From the NCBI GenBank assembly GCA_963734295.1, contig CAVTGS010000025.1, positions 143,153 to 207,152 of the forward strand: 64,000 nucleotides of DNA, given 5' to 3'. The notes under the pieces were generated by a model that made no database searches, was not told where the DNA came from, and worked only from the letters and a program-made list of their open reading frames with translations. The translations under genes were made by a program, and so were the position numbers. Of this stretch, positions 1 through 8,077 are shown in pieces. Positions within the stretch are counted from its first letter, which is position 1, and each line of letters opens with the position of its first letter. This DNA comes from JAEUMW01 sp963734295 (GTDB taxonomy: Bacteria > Pseudomonadota > Gammaproteobacteria > Burkholderiales > JAEUMW01).

Positions 1-2189
1 CCATCCGTGAAGGATTCTCGAAGCTGCGCGACGACGCAGAAATGCTGCCGCTCGCGAGCGCCGCGCGCAGCCGTTCGGAGGCAGACTGGATCGTCGGCAT
101 CAATGGGACGCGGGCGATGACCGCGTTCAATTCGAAAAGCGGCGGTTTTTACCTCACCACGGTGGGTCGCGTGCAAACCCCCACGCTCGCGATCGTCGTC
201 GATCGCGAAAAATCGATCAAGGCGTTCGTGCCGCGCGACTACTGGGAGGTGCGGGCAATCTTCGCCGCCCGGGCAGGCACGTACGAGGGCAAGTGGTTCG
301 ATCCCAAGTTCAAGCGCTCGGGAGACGATCCGGAGCGCCGGGACACGCGGCTTTGGGCGGAAGCGGCTGCGCAGGAGGTTGTCGACGCGTGCCGCGGCAA
401 GACCGGGAGCGTCACCGAGGAAGCGAAGCCGAGCTCGCAGCTCTCACCCTTGCTGTTCGACCTGACCTCACTGCAAAGGGAGGCGAACGCCCGGTTCGGC
501 TTTTCGGCGAAGACCACGCTGTCGATCGCGCAGGAGCTCTATGAAAAGCACAAGGTGCTTACTTATCCCCGGACCGATTCCCGGCATCTACCGGAGGACT
601 ACCTGCAAACCGTCACGGGTACGGTCGAGGCTCTCGGCGAATCCGAGGGTTATCGGAAGCTCGCAGCACAAGTGCTCAAGGAGAAGTGGATCCGTCCGAA
701 CAAGCGCGTTTTCGACAACGGCAGGGTAAGCGACCACTTTGCGATCATCCCCACGCCGCTGTCTGCGAAGGGTCTCAACGAGGTTCAGCAACGCGTCTAC
801 GACCTCGTGGCGAAGCGTTTTCTGGCAGTCTTTTTTCCGGCCGCGGAATACCTCGTTACGACCCGCGTGACGCAGATCGAGCAACATCGTTTCAAGACGG
901 AAGGTAAGGTGCTGGTGAATCCAGGGTGGCTCGCTGTTTACGGCAAGGAAGCGGCCGGCGAGGACGCGAATCTCGTCCCCGTCGCGAAGGGCGAACGACC
1001 GCTCGCAACAGCGGTGGAAGCCGTCGCGCTGCAGACGAAACCGCCACCGCGCTACAACGAGGGGACGTTGCTGACCGCCATGGAAGGCGCCGGAAAGCTG
1101 GTCGACGACGACGAGTTGCGCGAGGCCATGGCGCAGAAAGGGCTCGGTACACCGGCAACGAGGGCTCAGATCATCGAGGGTCTGATCGGCGAGAAGTATC
1201 TGCTGCGTGAAGGCCGGGAGCTCGTTCCCACGGCGAAGGCGTTTCAGTTGATGACGCTGCTTCACGGTCTCGGCGTGAGCGAGCTTACGCAACCGGAGTT
1301 GACGGGAGAATGGGAGTACAAGCTCGCCCAGATGGAACGCGGGGGTTTGAAAAGGGAGGCTTTCATGGCCGAGATCGCGCGCATGACGCAGGAGATCGTC
1401 AAGCGCGCCAAGGAGTACGACAGCGATACGGTACCCGGCGATTACGTTACGCTGCGCACGCCCTGCCCGACCTGCGGCGGCGTCGTTCGCGAGAACTACC
1501 GCCGGTTCACGTGCGAGGTCTGCGGTTTCTCCATGACCAAGACCCCAGCGGGACGTCAGTTCGAGGTCGAGGAGGTGGAGGAGCTCTTGAACAAACGTGA
1601 GCTCGGTCCGGTGCAGGGCTTCCGCTCCAAGCTCGGGCGACCGTTTGCCGCTATCCTGCGCATCGTCCGCGATGAGGAGAACCAGAACCACAGGCTCGAG
1701 TTCGATTTCGGTCAGAGCCGCCCCGAGACCGAGGATTCAGACGAGATCGACTTCAGCGGGCAGGAGCCGCTCGGCCTTTGTCCGAAGTGCGGTGCGAAGG
1801 TCTACGAGCACGGCCTCAGCTACGTCTGCGCCAACATGCCGCTCAAGCGATGCGACTTCCGTTCCGGCAAGATCATCCTGCAGCAGGAGATCTCCAGGGA
1901 GCAGATGGCGAAGCTCTTGAACGAGGGCCGAACCGATCTGCTCACCAACTTCGTGAGCAAGCGCAACGGGCGGAAGTTCAAAGCCTTCCTGGTGGCTCAG
2001 CCGCAGGGCAAGGTCGGCTTCGAATTCGCGCCGCGGGCACCGAAGTCGGACAAGAAGGAGGCGCCGCGCAAGGAGCGCGGTGTCGGTCAAGGAGCGTCGG
2101 GGCAAGCCGCGCGGTCGCTAAACCGGCTGTTGCACTTGCCAAGCGTCAAACATCGAGATTACGCACGCCGAGCGCGTTCGCCTCGATGA
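1..2189 (+). CDS. topB: DNA topoisomerase III, C-terminal part (5' end outside window)
   Basis: Type IA topoisomerase that cuts and passes single DNA strands. The frame is already open at base 1, so the N-terminal TOPRIM domain lies upstream of the window. Visible are the core motif VGRVQTPTLAIVVDRE, the catalytic tyrosine in LTYPRTDS (Tyr codon 564-566), and C-terminal zinc-ribbon and finger-like modules (CPTCGG with CEVCG at about 1465-1535, CPKCGA with a later Cys pair near 1780-1850). The gene converges on gyrB and its last 44 bases overlap the gyrB 3' end. The final 35 or so codons look unlike a topoisomerase tail; one frame away the sequence ends in a short basic tail with a stop at 2119-2121, so a one-base error near 2085 is possible. 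Confidence 0.9.
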   Translation, partial: IREGFSKLRDDAEMLPLASAARSRSEADWIVGINGTRAMTAFNSKSGGFYLTTVGRVQTPTLAIVVDREKSIKAFVPRDYWEVRAIFAARAGTYEGKWFDPKFKRSGDDPERRDTRLWAEAAAQEVVDACRGKTGSVTEEAKPSSQLSPLLFDLTSLQREANARFGFSAKTTLSIAQELYEKHKVLTYPRTDSRHLPEDYLQTVTGTVEALGESEGYRKLAAQVLKEKWIRPNKRVFDNGRVSDHFAIIPTPLSAKGLNEVQQRVYDLVAKRFLAVFFPAAEYLVTTRVTQIEQHRFKTEGKVLVNPGWLAVYGKEAAGEDANLVPVAKGERPLATAVEAVALQTKPPPRYNEGTLLTAMEGAGKLVDDDELREAMAQKGLGTPATRAQIIEGLIGEKYLLREGRELVPTAKAFQLMTLLHGLGVSELTQPELTGEWEYKLAQMERGGLKREAFMAEIARMTQEIVKRAKEYDSDTVPGDYVTLRTPCPTCGGVVRENYRRFTCEVCGFSMTKTPAGRQFEVEEVEELLNKRELGPVQGFRSKLGRPFAAILRIVRDEENQNHRLEFDFGQSRPETEDSDEIDFSGQEPLGLCPKCGAKVYEHGLSYVCANMPLKRCDFRSGKIILQQEISREQMAKLLNEGRTDLLTNFVSKRNGRKFKAFLVAQPQGKVGFEFAPRAPKSDKKEAPRKERGVGQGASGQAARSLNRLLHLPSVKHRDYARRARSPR

Positions 2190-4557
2190 ACGCGCGCCGC
2201 GGCTCCACCACCTCGCCCATGAGCTTGCTGAATATCTCGTCCGCGGAGATCATGTCCTCGATCTGCGTGCGCAGCAGGATCCGCTTGGTCGGGTCCATCG
2301 TCGTCTCCCAGAGCTGTTCGGGATTCATCTCTCCTAGACCCTTGTAGCGCTGGATCGCGAGACCCCGGCGCGCCTCCTCGAGCAACCAGTCGAGCGCCTC
2401 TCTGAAGCTCGACACCGCCCGCGTTTGCTGCCCCCGGCGCACGGATGCACCTTCGCGTATCAACCCTTGGAGCAGCGAACCGGTGCGCGCAAGCTGCGCG
2501 TAGTCACCGCTCTGGATGAAATCGCGATCGAGGTGCGTCGTGCGGACGTTGCCGTGTTGCATGCGCCGGATCACGAGGAGATGGGCTTCGGTCCGATCGT
2601 CGTAGCGGGGCGCGATCTCGATGTCTGCAGTCCCGAGCGTCGCCGCCAGGGAGCGCGCGGCCTCGTCTGCCTGAGTGGCGTCGTCCAGCGCTAGTGCGTG
2701 GTTCTGCAGGATCGCATGCAGCACGAGCGGATCGATGCGACGGCCCACTCGCTCGATCACCGCCTCGGCGAGCAGATACTCCTTGGCCAGATGTTCGAGC
2801 GGCTCGCGGCCGATCGGGTCGGCACCGGCGCCTGGTGTGAGCTCCGCATCGTCGAGCGCAAGATGCAGGAGGTGCTGCTTCAACTCGTGATCGTCCTTGA
2901 GATAGCGCTCCTGCTTGCCGTGCTTGACCTTGTAGAGCGGCGGCTGTGCGATGTAGATGTGGCCGCCCTCGACGAGCTCCGGCATGTGCCGATAGAAGAA
3001 GGTCAGGAGGAGCGTGCGAATGTGGGAGCCATCCACGTCCGCATCGGTCATGATGATGATGCGGTGATAGCGCAGCTTTTCCGGCTTGTATTCATCCTTG
3101 CCGATGCCGGTGCCCAAGGCGGTGATGAGGGTGGCGATCTCCTGCGACGAGATCAGCTTGTCGAAGCGCGCGCGCTCGACGTTCAGGATCTTGCCCTTTA
3201 GAGGCAGGATCGCCTGAAACTTGCGGTCTCGTCCCTGCTTGGCCGAGCCCCCGGCCGAATCGCCCTCCACGAGGTAGAGCTCGCTTAGCGCCGGATCCTT
3301 CTCCTGGCAGTCGGCAAGTTTGCCGGGCAGACCCATGCCATCCAGTACGCCCTTGCGTCGAGTCATCTCGCGTGCTTTGCGGGCCGCTTCCCGGGCGCGC
3401 GCCGCGTCGATTATCTTCGAAGTGATCACCTTGGCTTCCGCCGGATGCTCGAGCAGGAACGCCATCAGGGTCTCCGCCATGACCTCCTCGACCACCGGCC
3501 TCACTTCGGAAGAGACCAGCTTGTCCTTGGTCTGAGACGAGAACTTGGGCTCCGGGACCTTCACCGAAAGCACGCACGTGAGGCCTTCGCGCATGTCGTC
3601 ACCGGTGGTGTCGACCTTCGCCTTCTTGGCGAATTCCTGCTGATCCATGTACTGATTGAGCGTCCGCGTCATTGCCGCCCGCAGACCGGTCAGATGCGTG
3701 CCGCCGTCTCTCTGCGGAATGTTGTTGGTGAAGCAGAGCACCGATTCCTGGTACGAATCGTTCCACTGCATCGCAGCCTCCACCGTGATGCCGTCGCGGG
3801 TTCCCACTGCATGGTAGACATGGGCGTGCAGGACGTTCTTGTTGCGATTGATGTACTCGACGAAGCCCTTCACGCCCCCGCAAAAAGCGAAGTGATCTTC
3901 CTTTCCGCTGCGCTGATCGGAGAGCGAAATCTTCACCCCGTTGTTCAGGAACGAGAGCTCCCGCAGGCGACGCGCGAGAATGTCGTAGTGGTACTCGACA
4001 TTGCCGAACATTTCCTTGGCTGCGAGGAAATGCACTTCGGTGCCACGCCGCTCGGTCCTGCCGATGATTTTCAGCGGTTCCACGGGCACGCCGAGCCGAA
4101 ACTCGACGAAGTTGATCTCGCCGTCCCGCTTGATGGTAAGCCGCAGCCATTCGGAGAGCGCATTCACGACCGACACGCCGACCCCGTGCAGGCCGCCCGA
4201 GATCTTGTAGGCGTTGTCGCCGAACTTGCCTCCGGCATGGAGCTCCGTCATCACGACTTCCGCCGTCGAGCGGCCCTCGGCAGGGTGGATATCGGTGGGA
4301 ATGCCGCGACCGTTGTCGATGACACTCACCGAGTTGTCGGAGTGGATGACTACCGATATGTCGTCGCAGTAACCCGCCAGGGCCTCGTCGATGGCGTTGT
4401 CGACAACCTCGAATACCATATGATGCAGGCCGCTGCCGTCCGAGGTGTCGCCAATGTACATGCCGGGGCGCTTGCGTACCGCGTCCAGTCCTTTCAGTAC
4501 CTTTATGCTGCTCGAATCGTAACTGCCGTTCGGCGCCTGCGTGTCGCTATCGGTCAT
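2146..4557 (-). CDS. gyrB: DNA gyrase subunit B
   Basis: ATPase subunit of DNA gyrase, which introduces negative supercoils together with GyrA. The 803 residues match the usual length of about 800. The GHKL ATPase domain shows the N-terminal KVLKGLDAVRKRPGMYIGDT block and the DNGRGIP and GGLHGVGVSVVNALS loops. The TOPRIM domain shows LVEGDSAGGSAKQGRDR and DADVDGSHIRTLL. The C-terminus carries the RYKGLGEMNPEQLWETTMDP block. The gene lies 21 bp downstream of dnaN on the same strand and is probably cotranscribed with it in the usual dnaA-dnaN-gyrB order. The 3' end overlaps topB on the opposite strand. Confidence 0.97.
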   Translation of the reverse strand: MTDSDTQAPNGSYDSSSIKVLKGLDAVRKRPGMYIGDTSDGSGLHHMVFEVVDNAIDEALAGYCDDISVVIHSDNSVSVIDNGRGIPTDIHPAEGRSTAEVVMTELHAGGKFGDNAYKISGGLHGVGVSVVNALSEWLRLTIKRDGEINFVEFRLGVPVEPLKIIGRTERRGTEVHFLAAKEMFGNVEYHYDILARRLRELSFLNNGVKISLSDQRSGKEDHFAFCGGVKGFVEYINRNKNVLHAHVYHAVGTRDGITVEAAMQWNDSYQESVLCFTNNIPQRDGGTHLTGLRAAMTRTLNQYMDQQEFAKKAKVDTTGDDMREGLTCVLSVKVPEPKFSSQTKDKLVSSEVRPVVEEVMAETLMAFLLEHPAEAKVITSKIIDAARAREAARKAREMTRRKGVLDGMGLPGKLADCQEKDPALSELYLVEGDSAGGSAKQGRDRKFQAILPLKGKILNVERARFDKLISSQEIATLITALGTGIGKDEYKPEKLRYHRIIIMTDADVDGSHIRTLLLTFFYRHMPELVEGGHIYIAQPPLYKVKHGKQERYLKDDHELKQHLLHLALDDAELTPGAGADPIGREPLEHLAKEYLLAEAVIERVGRRIDPLVLHAILQNHALALDDATQADEAARSLAATLGTADIEIAPRYDDRTEAHLLVIRRMQHGNVRTTHLDRDFIQSGDYAQLARTGSLLQGLIREGASVRRGQQTRAVSSFREALDWLLEEARRGLAIQRYKGLGEMNPEQLWETTMDPTKRILLRTQIEDMISADEIFSKLMGEVVEPRRAFIEANALGVRNLDV

Positions 4558-4578
4558 GAGTCTCTCGTTCGTCTACTT

Positions 4579-5685
4579 TCATATGCGCATCGGCATGACA
4601 ACGTAAAGGAAGTCCTCGCTGCCGGGTACGGTAAAGACCGTGCTCGAGTTGGCATCGCCCATGGCACATGTCACCGTCGCAGCATCGAGATTCGACAGCA
4701 CGTCGGTCAGGTAGGTGACATTGAAGCCAATGTCGAGCGTGTCGCCCTGGTAGTCGATCTCGATTTCCTCTTGCGCCTCTTCCTGTTCGGTGTTGGTGCA
4801 AGCGATGCGCAAGGTACTCGAGGAGAGAATCCAGCGCACACCGCGGAACTTCTCGTTGGAGAGGATCGCTGCGCGCTGCAGCGCATGCAGCAGCACCTGG
4901 CGGTCGATGTCGAACCGCTTCTGGTGGCCGGCGGGGATCACACGCTTGTAGTCGGGAAACTTGCCGTCCACCACCTTGCTCACGAGCAGCGTCGTGCCGA
5001 AGCCGAACCGAACCTGATTGCCGAGCACATCGATACGAACCGGCTCGTCGCCTTCGGAGAGCAGCTTGGTCAACTCGACGACTGCCTTACGCGGGACGAT
5101 CACTTCTTGCCGGGGGGTGCTTTCGGCGGTTTTCAGCGTGGCGAGGGCCAGCCGGTGACCGTCGGTCGCCACCACCGTGACCGTGCCTTCCTCGACGATC
5201 AAGAGGAGTCCGTTCAGGTAGTACCGGATGTCCTGCTGCGCCATCGCGTACTGCACGAGCGACAGGAGGTGGCGGAAACCGCCTTGCGGTAAAGAAAAGC
5301 TCGCGCCGGGTTCGGTCGACTCTGCGATGCGCGGAAAATCCTGAGCCGGCAGTGTCTGCAGGTTGAAGCGACTGCGCTCGGCCTTAACGTGCAGTCTGTT
5401 CTCGGAGACCTCCAGGCTTACGAGGGCCGTCTCCGGAAGCGAGCGAAGGATGTCTTGCAGTTTCCGCGCAGATACCGTAATCGCAATGCTCTCCCCTTCG
5501 CGCGCGCAATCGCTCGCCGTCATTACCTGGATCTCGAGATCCGTCGCCGTAAGGTTGAGAACGCGATCGTTTCGCTCGAGTAAGACGTTGGAAAGGATGG
5601 GAAGCGTGTGCTTGCGCTCCACGATCCCGGTAACCGCCTGCAGAGGTTTCAGAAGTGCATCGCGCTGGGTCTCGATTAGCTTCAT
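4579..5685 (-). CDS. dnaN: DNA polymerase III beta subunit (sliding clamp)
   Basis: Ring-shaped processivity clamp that tethers DNA polymerase III to DNA. The 368 residues match the family length. The N-terminus (MKLIETQRDALLKPLQ, then IVERKHTLPILSNVL) and the C-terminal VMPMRI end are typical; the last residues form part of the client-binding pocket. It lies between dnaA (189 bp upstream) and gyrB (21 bp downstream). The ATG at 5685 gives the conserved N-terminus directly, so the start is secure. Confidence 0.97.
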   Translation of the reverse strand: MKLIETQRDALLKPLQAVTGIVERKHTLPILSNVLLERNDRVLNLTATDLEIQVMTASDCAREGESIAITVSARKLQDILRSLPETALVSLEVSENRLHVKAERSRFNLQTLPAQDFPRIAESTEPGASFSLPQGGFRHLLSLVQYAMAQQDIRYYLNGLLLIVEEGTVTVVATDGHRLALATLKTAESTPRQEVIVPRKAVVELTKLLSEGDEPVRIDVLGNQVRFGFGTTLLVSKVVDGKFPDYKRVIPAGHQKRFDIDRQVLLHALQRAAILSNEKFRGVRWILSSSTLRIACTNTEQEEAQEEIEIDYQGDTLDIGFNVTYLTDVLSNLDAATVTCAMGDANSSTVFTVPGSEDFLYVVMPMRI

Positions 5686-5798
5686 TCTCTATTTCTGTAA
5701 TAGGAGTTAATAGAGCGGGCGCAAAGTGGCGCACAACCGGCACAACTGGCTGACAGGGAAGGTTTTGTGGCGCTCAAAACTGTATGCATAAGCGCAAC

Positions 5799-5818
5799 CA
5801 TTTCGTGTGGACGAAATG
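5799..5818. repeat. Perfect 8-bp inverted repeat between dnaA and dnaN
   Basis: CATTTCGT and ACGAAATG flank a 4-base spacer (GTGG). The repeat lies in the 189-bp space downstream of dnaA and upstream of dnaN. No T-run follows on either strand, so it is a poor terminator. It could be a protein-binding palindrome or a hairpin in the dnaA-dnaN mRNA. Confidence 0.5.
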
Positions 5819-5852
5819 TGCACAAAGACAGCCCTCCACTTCAATGGCGAAG

Positions 5853-5861
5853 TTATCCACA
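5853..5861 (+). promoter_or_regulatory. DnaA box (TTATCCACA) in the dnaA-dnaN gap
   Basis: Exact match to the DnaA-box consensus TTATCCACA, 14 bp beyond the dnaA stop. A weaker match (TGTGGACGA, 2 mismatches when reversed) lies at 5806-5814. One perfect box is too few to call an origin here, but the site fits DnaA control of dnaN or a part of oriC. Confidence 0.6.
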
Positions 5862-5874
5862 ATTCGTCTACAGG

Positions 5875-7212
5875 TTAGCTGCGGAGAACCTGAAGAAGTG
5901 CCATAAAATCTCGTGTGATGTCGCTGTTGGTGGACCGCAGCTCGGCAATTTTTCGGCAGGCGTGGAGTACGGTCGTGTGATCGCGCCCGCCGAACGCGTC
6001 CCCGATGTCCGGCAGACTCAACTGAGTAAGCTCCTTGGCGAGTGCCATCGCCATCTGGCGCGGCCGGGCGACGGTCCGCGACCGCTTTTTCGAGTACATC
6101 TCCGATACCTTGATCTTGTAGTAGTCGGCCACGGTCTTCTGGATGTTATCGATCGAGATCTGGCGGCTCTGCACTGCCAGCAGATCCTTGAGCGCCTCGC
6201 GCGACAGGTCGACGGTCAAGCCTTGTCCCGAAAATCGCGAATAGGCGAGAACCCGCTTTAACGCGCCTTCGAGCTCGCGTACGTTCGACTGGATGTGCTT
6301 GGCGATGAAGAAAGCGACCGTCTCATCGAGTCGCACGCCTTCGACCCCCGCTTTCTTGAGCAGAATGGCGACCCGCATTTCGAGCTCGGGCGGTTCGACG
6401 GCAACCGTCAGACCCCAGCCGAAACGGGAAATCAGCCGGTCTTCGATACCGCTGATTTCCTTCGGGTAACTGTCGCAGGTGATGATGACCTGCTTGTGTG
6501 ATTCGATGAGCGCGTTGAAGGCGTAGAAGAACTCCTCCTGGGTGCGGCTCTTGCCGCCGAAAAACTGGATATCGTCGATGAGCAGGAGATCGAGTGAGTG
6601 GTAGTACCGCTTGAAGTCGTCGAACGCCTTGTGCTGGTAGGCACGCACGACATCGGAGACATACTGCTCAGCATGGATGTACCGCACCTTGGCTTTTGCG
6701 TCCCGCTCGCTCAAAAGATTGCCGATGGCCTGGATCAAGTGCGTCTTGCCGAGACCCACGCCGCCGTAGACAAACAGCGGGTTGTAGGCAGCGCCTGGAC
6801 GCTCGGCGACCTGGATTGCGGCAGCGCGCGCGAGCTGATTGGCTTTGCCGGTGACAAAAGTGTCGAAGCAAAAGAGCGGATTGAGGCGTGACTGTTCGCG
6901 CAGTGCCAGCGGCTGGGTGCGCTCGCTTTGTGGCGGCAGGGCGAATGTTTCGGGGTTTGCGGTCTTCAGCGGCGAAAGCGCGATATCGATGGCAACGGGA
7001 TGGCCGAAGTGTTGGGCGGCATGGCTGGAGATCGCCGTCAGAAAGCGGTCCTTGACCCATTGGAGGACGAAACGGTTCGGCACCCAGAGCACCAATGCCT
7101 GGCCATTTGTGGTGAGCCGCAGGGGTTTGATCCAGGTTTTGAACTGTTGCGGAGAAAGCTCCCCCTCGAACCGGCTGAGGCACGCCTCCCAAAAGGTATC
7201 CGTCTGAATCAT
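5875..7212 (-). CDS. dnaA: Chromosomal replication initiator DnaA
   Basis: AAA+ ATPase that binds DnaA boxes and opens oriC. It has 445 residues. Domain I starts FWEACLSRFEGELSPQQFKTW. The linker is short and Pro/Gln-rich. The AAA+ core has Walker A GGVGLGKTHL, Walker B LLIDDIQF and the arginine-finger region SRFGWGLTVAVEPPE. The C-terminal DNA-binding domain carries the signature GRDHTTVLHACRKI. It diverges from rpmH across a 159-bp control region and heads the dnaN-gyrB group. Confidence 0.97.
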   Translation of the reverse strand: MIQTDTFWEACLSRFEGELSPQQFKTWIKPLRLTTNGQALVLWVPNRFVLQWVKDRFLTAISSHAAQHFGHPVAIDIALSPLKTANPETFALPPQSERTQPLALREQSRLNPLFCFDTFVTGKANQLARAAAIQVAERPGAAYNPLFVYGGVGLGKTHLIQAIGNLLSERDAKAKVRYIHAEQYVSDVVRAYQHKAFDDFKRYYHSLDLLLIDDIQFFGGKSRTQEEFFYAFNALIESHKQVIITCDSYPKEISGIEDRLISRFGWGLTVAVEPPELEMRVAILLKKAGVEGVRLDETVAFFIAKHIQSNVRELEGALKRVLAYSRFSGQGLTVDLSREALKDLLAVQSRQISIDNIQKTVADYYKIKVSEMYSKKRSRTVARPRQMAMALAKELTQLSLPDIGDAFGGRDHTTVLHACRKIAELRSTNSDITRDFMALLQVLRS

Positions 7213-7263
7213 GGAAACTTTGTGATTGTTTGTGCGAAGACACGTGGACGCGGCGTAGCCGGA

Positions 7264-7294
7264 ATTTTACCTTCTCGCGGGCGAGTTATCCACA
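7264..7294 (-). promoter_or_regulatory. Likely dnaA promoter with DnaA box at the -35 position
   Basis: Reading toward dnaA, TAAAAT (7264-7269, 5 of 6 to the -10 consensus) is preceded 16-17 bp upstream by a perfect DnaA box (TTATCCACA on the plus strand, 7286-7294). There is no good -35 hexamer; the DnaA box occupies its place. This layout suggests that DnaA represses its own promoter, which is known in other bacteria. The site may also belong to oriC. Confidence 0.45.
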
Positions 7295-7309
7295 GCGAGA
7301 GGACGGGGA

Positions 7310-7339
7310 TTGACAGTCACGGTCGACCGAGGTTGTAAT
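7310..7339 (+). promoter_or_regulatory. Sigma70-type promoter for rpmH-rnpA
   Basis: TTGACA (7310-7315), an 18-bp spacer and TGTAAT (7334-7339, 5 of 6) lie directly upstream of rpmH. The predicted start of transcription is near 7346, about 26 bases before the rpmH ATG. This also argues against translation from the ATG at 7338. Confidence 0.6.
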
Positions 7340-7371
7340 GACGAGCTTTTTGACCGACAAGGCCCATCCGA

Positions 7372-7506
7372 ATGAAACGCACTTACCAGCCCTCGAAAGT
7401 TCGCCGCCAGCGCACCCACGGTTTTCTCGTGCGCATGCGCACCCGGGGCGGTCGCGCTGTGATCAACGCCCGCCGCGCCAAGGGCCGCCATCGATTGGCT
7501 GTCTAG
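7372..7506 (+). CDS. rpmH: 50S ribosomal protein L34
   Basis: Small basic protein of the large ribosomal subunit. The 44 residues begin MKRTYQPSKVRRQRTHGF and end RAKGRHRLAV, the standard L34 sequence and length. It is first in the rpmH-rnpA-yidD-yidC-mnmE run and follows a strong sigma70-type promoter. Confidence 0.97.
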   Translation: MKRTYQPSKVRRQRTHGFLVRMRTRGGRAVINARRAKGRHRLAV

Positions 7507-7520
7507 GATCGAGTCCACTC

Positions 7521-7880
7521 CTGTCGCGGCTGCCTAGGGTTCAGCGCCTCTCCGGCCAGGATCGATTCCGAGCACTCCTGCGTACGCCGGCGGTCGAGCG
7601 AAAGCGCTTCGTGGAAGCGTACGCGTGGCCGAATCACGCGGAGTTTGCGCGGCTCGGCATCGTCGTCGGACGCAAGGCCGCCCCGCGGGCGGTGGATCGC
7701 AACCAGCGCAAACGCTGGGTGCGGGAGCGCTTCCGGGCGCTGCACCTTGAACTCGCCGGACTTGACGTCGTGGTGCGGTTCCGATTCTGCGGCGACAAGC
7801 GAACGAGCAGCGACGTACGCCCGGAGATTAACGACGTTCTTTCCGCCATAGCCCGATGTCGCAACTCCTTATTGGCCTGA
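7521..7880 (+). CDS. rnpA: Ribonuclease P protein component (start codon uncertain)
   Basis: Protein subunit of RNase P, which matures tRNA 5' ends with the RNA subunit. The family core is present: LGIVVGRKAAPRAVDRNQRKRWVRERFR, with the basic RNR-type helix. The frame holds no ATG, GTG or TTG between the rpmH start and the conserved region. I place the start at CTG 7521 (119 residues), which begins LSRLPRVQRLSGQDRFRALL, the usual N-terminal pattern. ATT at 7494 is an alternative. An in-frame ATG at 7338 lies at the -10 box of the promoter and is unlikely. The 3' end overlaps yidD by 25 bases. Confidence 0.85.
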   Translation: MSRLPRVQRLSGQDRFRALLRTPAVERKRFVEAYAWPNHAEFARLGIVVGRKAAPRAVDRNQRKRWVRERFRALHLELAGLDVVVRFRFCGDKRTSSDVRPEINDVLSAIARCRNSLLA

Positions 7881-8065
7881 TCAGGGCGTTTCAGCTTCTC
7901 ATCGGTCCCCTGTATCCTCCTTCTTGCCGATTCACACCGTCTTGCTCCGAGTACGCGAAGGAAGCCCTGCGAAAGCATGGAGTAGTGCACGGAGGCTGGC
8001 TCGCCGTGACGCGGGTCCTGCGGTGTCATCCGTGGCATCCAGGCGGATTCGATCCGGTCCCCTGA
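7856..8065 (+). CDS. yidD: Membrane protein insertion efficiency factor YidD
   Basis: Small membrane-associated protein that helps YidC-dependent insertion. All 69 residues fit the family: an amphipathic N-terminal helix (LLIGLIRAFQLLIGPLYPP), the SCRFTPSCSEYAKEAL cysteine motif, and the GGWLAVTRVLRCHPWHPGG end. It overlaps the rnpA 3' end and lies 12 bp before yidC, so translation is probably coupled. Confidence 0.93.
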   Translation: MSQLLIGLIRAFQLLIGPLYPPSCRFTPSCSEYAKEALRKHGVVHGGWLAVTRVLRCHPWHPGGFDPVP

Positions 8066-8077
8066 TTTTCTAGCGCC

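Noticed and set aside
3445..5292. Long open frame antisense to gyrB and dnaN (615 codons)
   Set aside because: Shadow of GC-rich coding DNA; no motif, no Shine-Dalgarno sequence, and both genes beneath are certain.
7338..7880. A 180-codon frame in which rnpA would start at ATG 7338 and contain all of rpmH, as in Thermus
   Set aside because: The ATG lies on the -10 box of the rpmH promoter, upstream of the expected transcript start, and the extension is Pro/Arg-rich without RnpA features.
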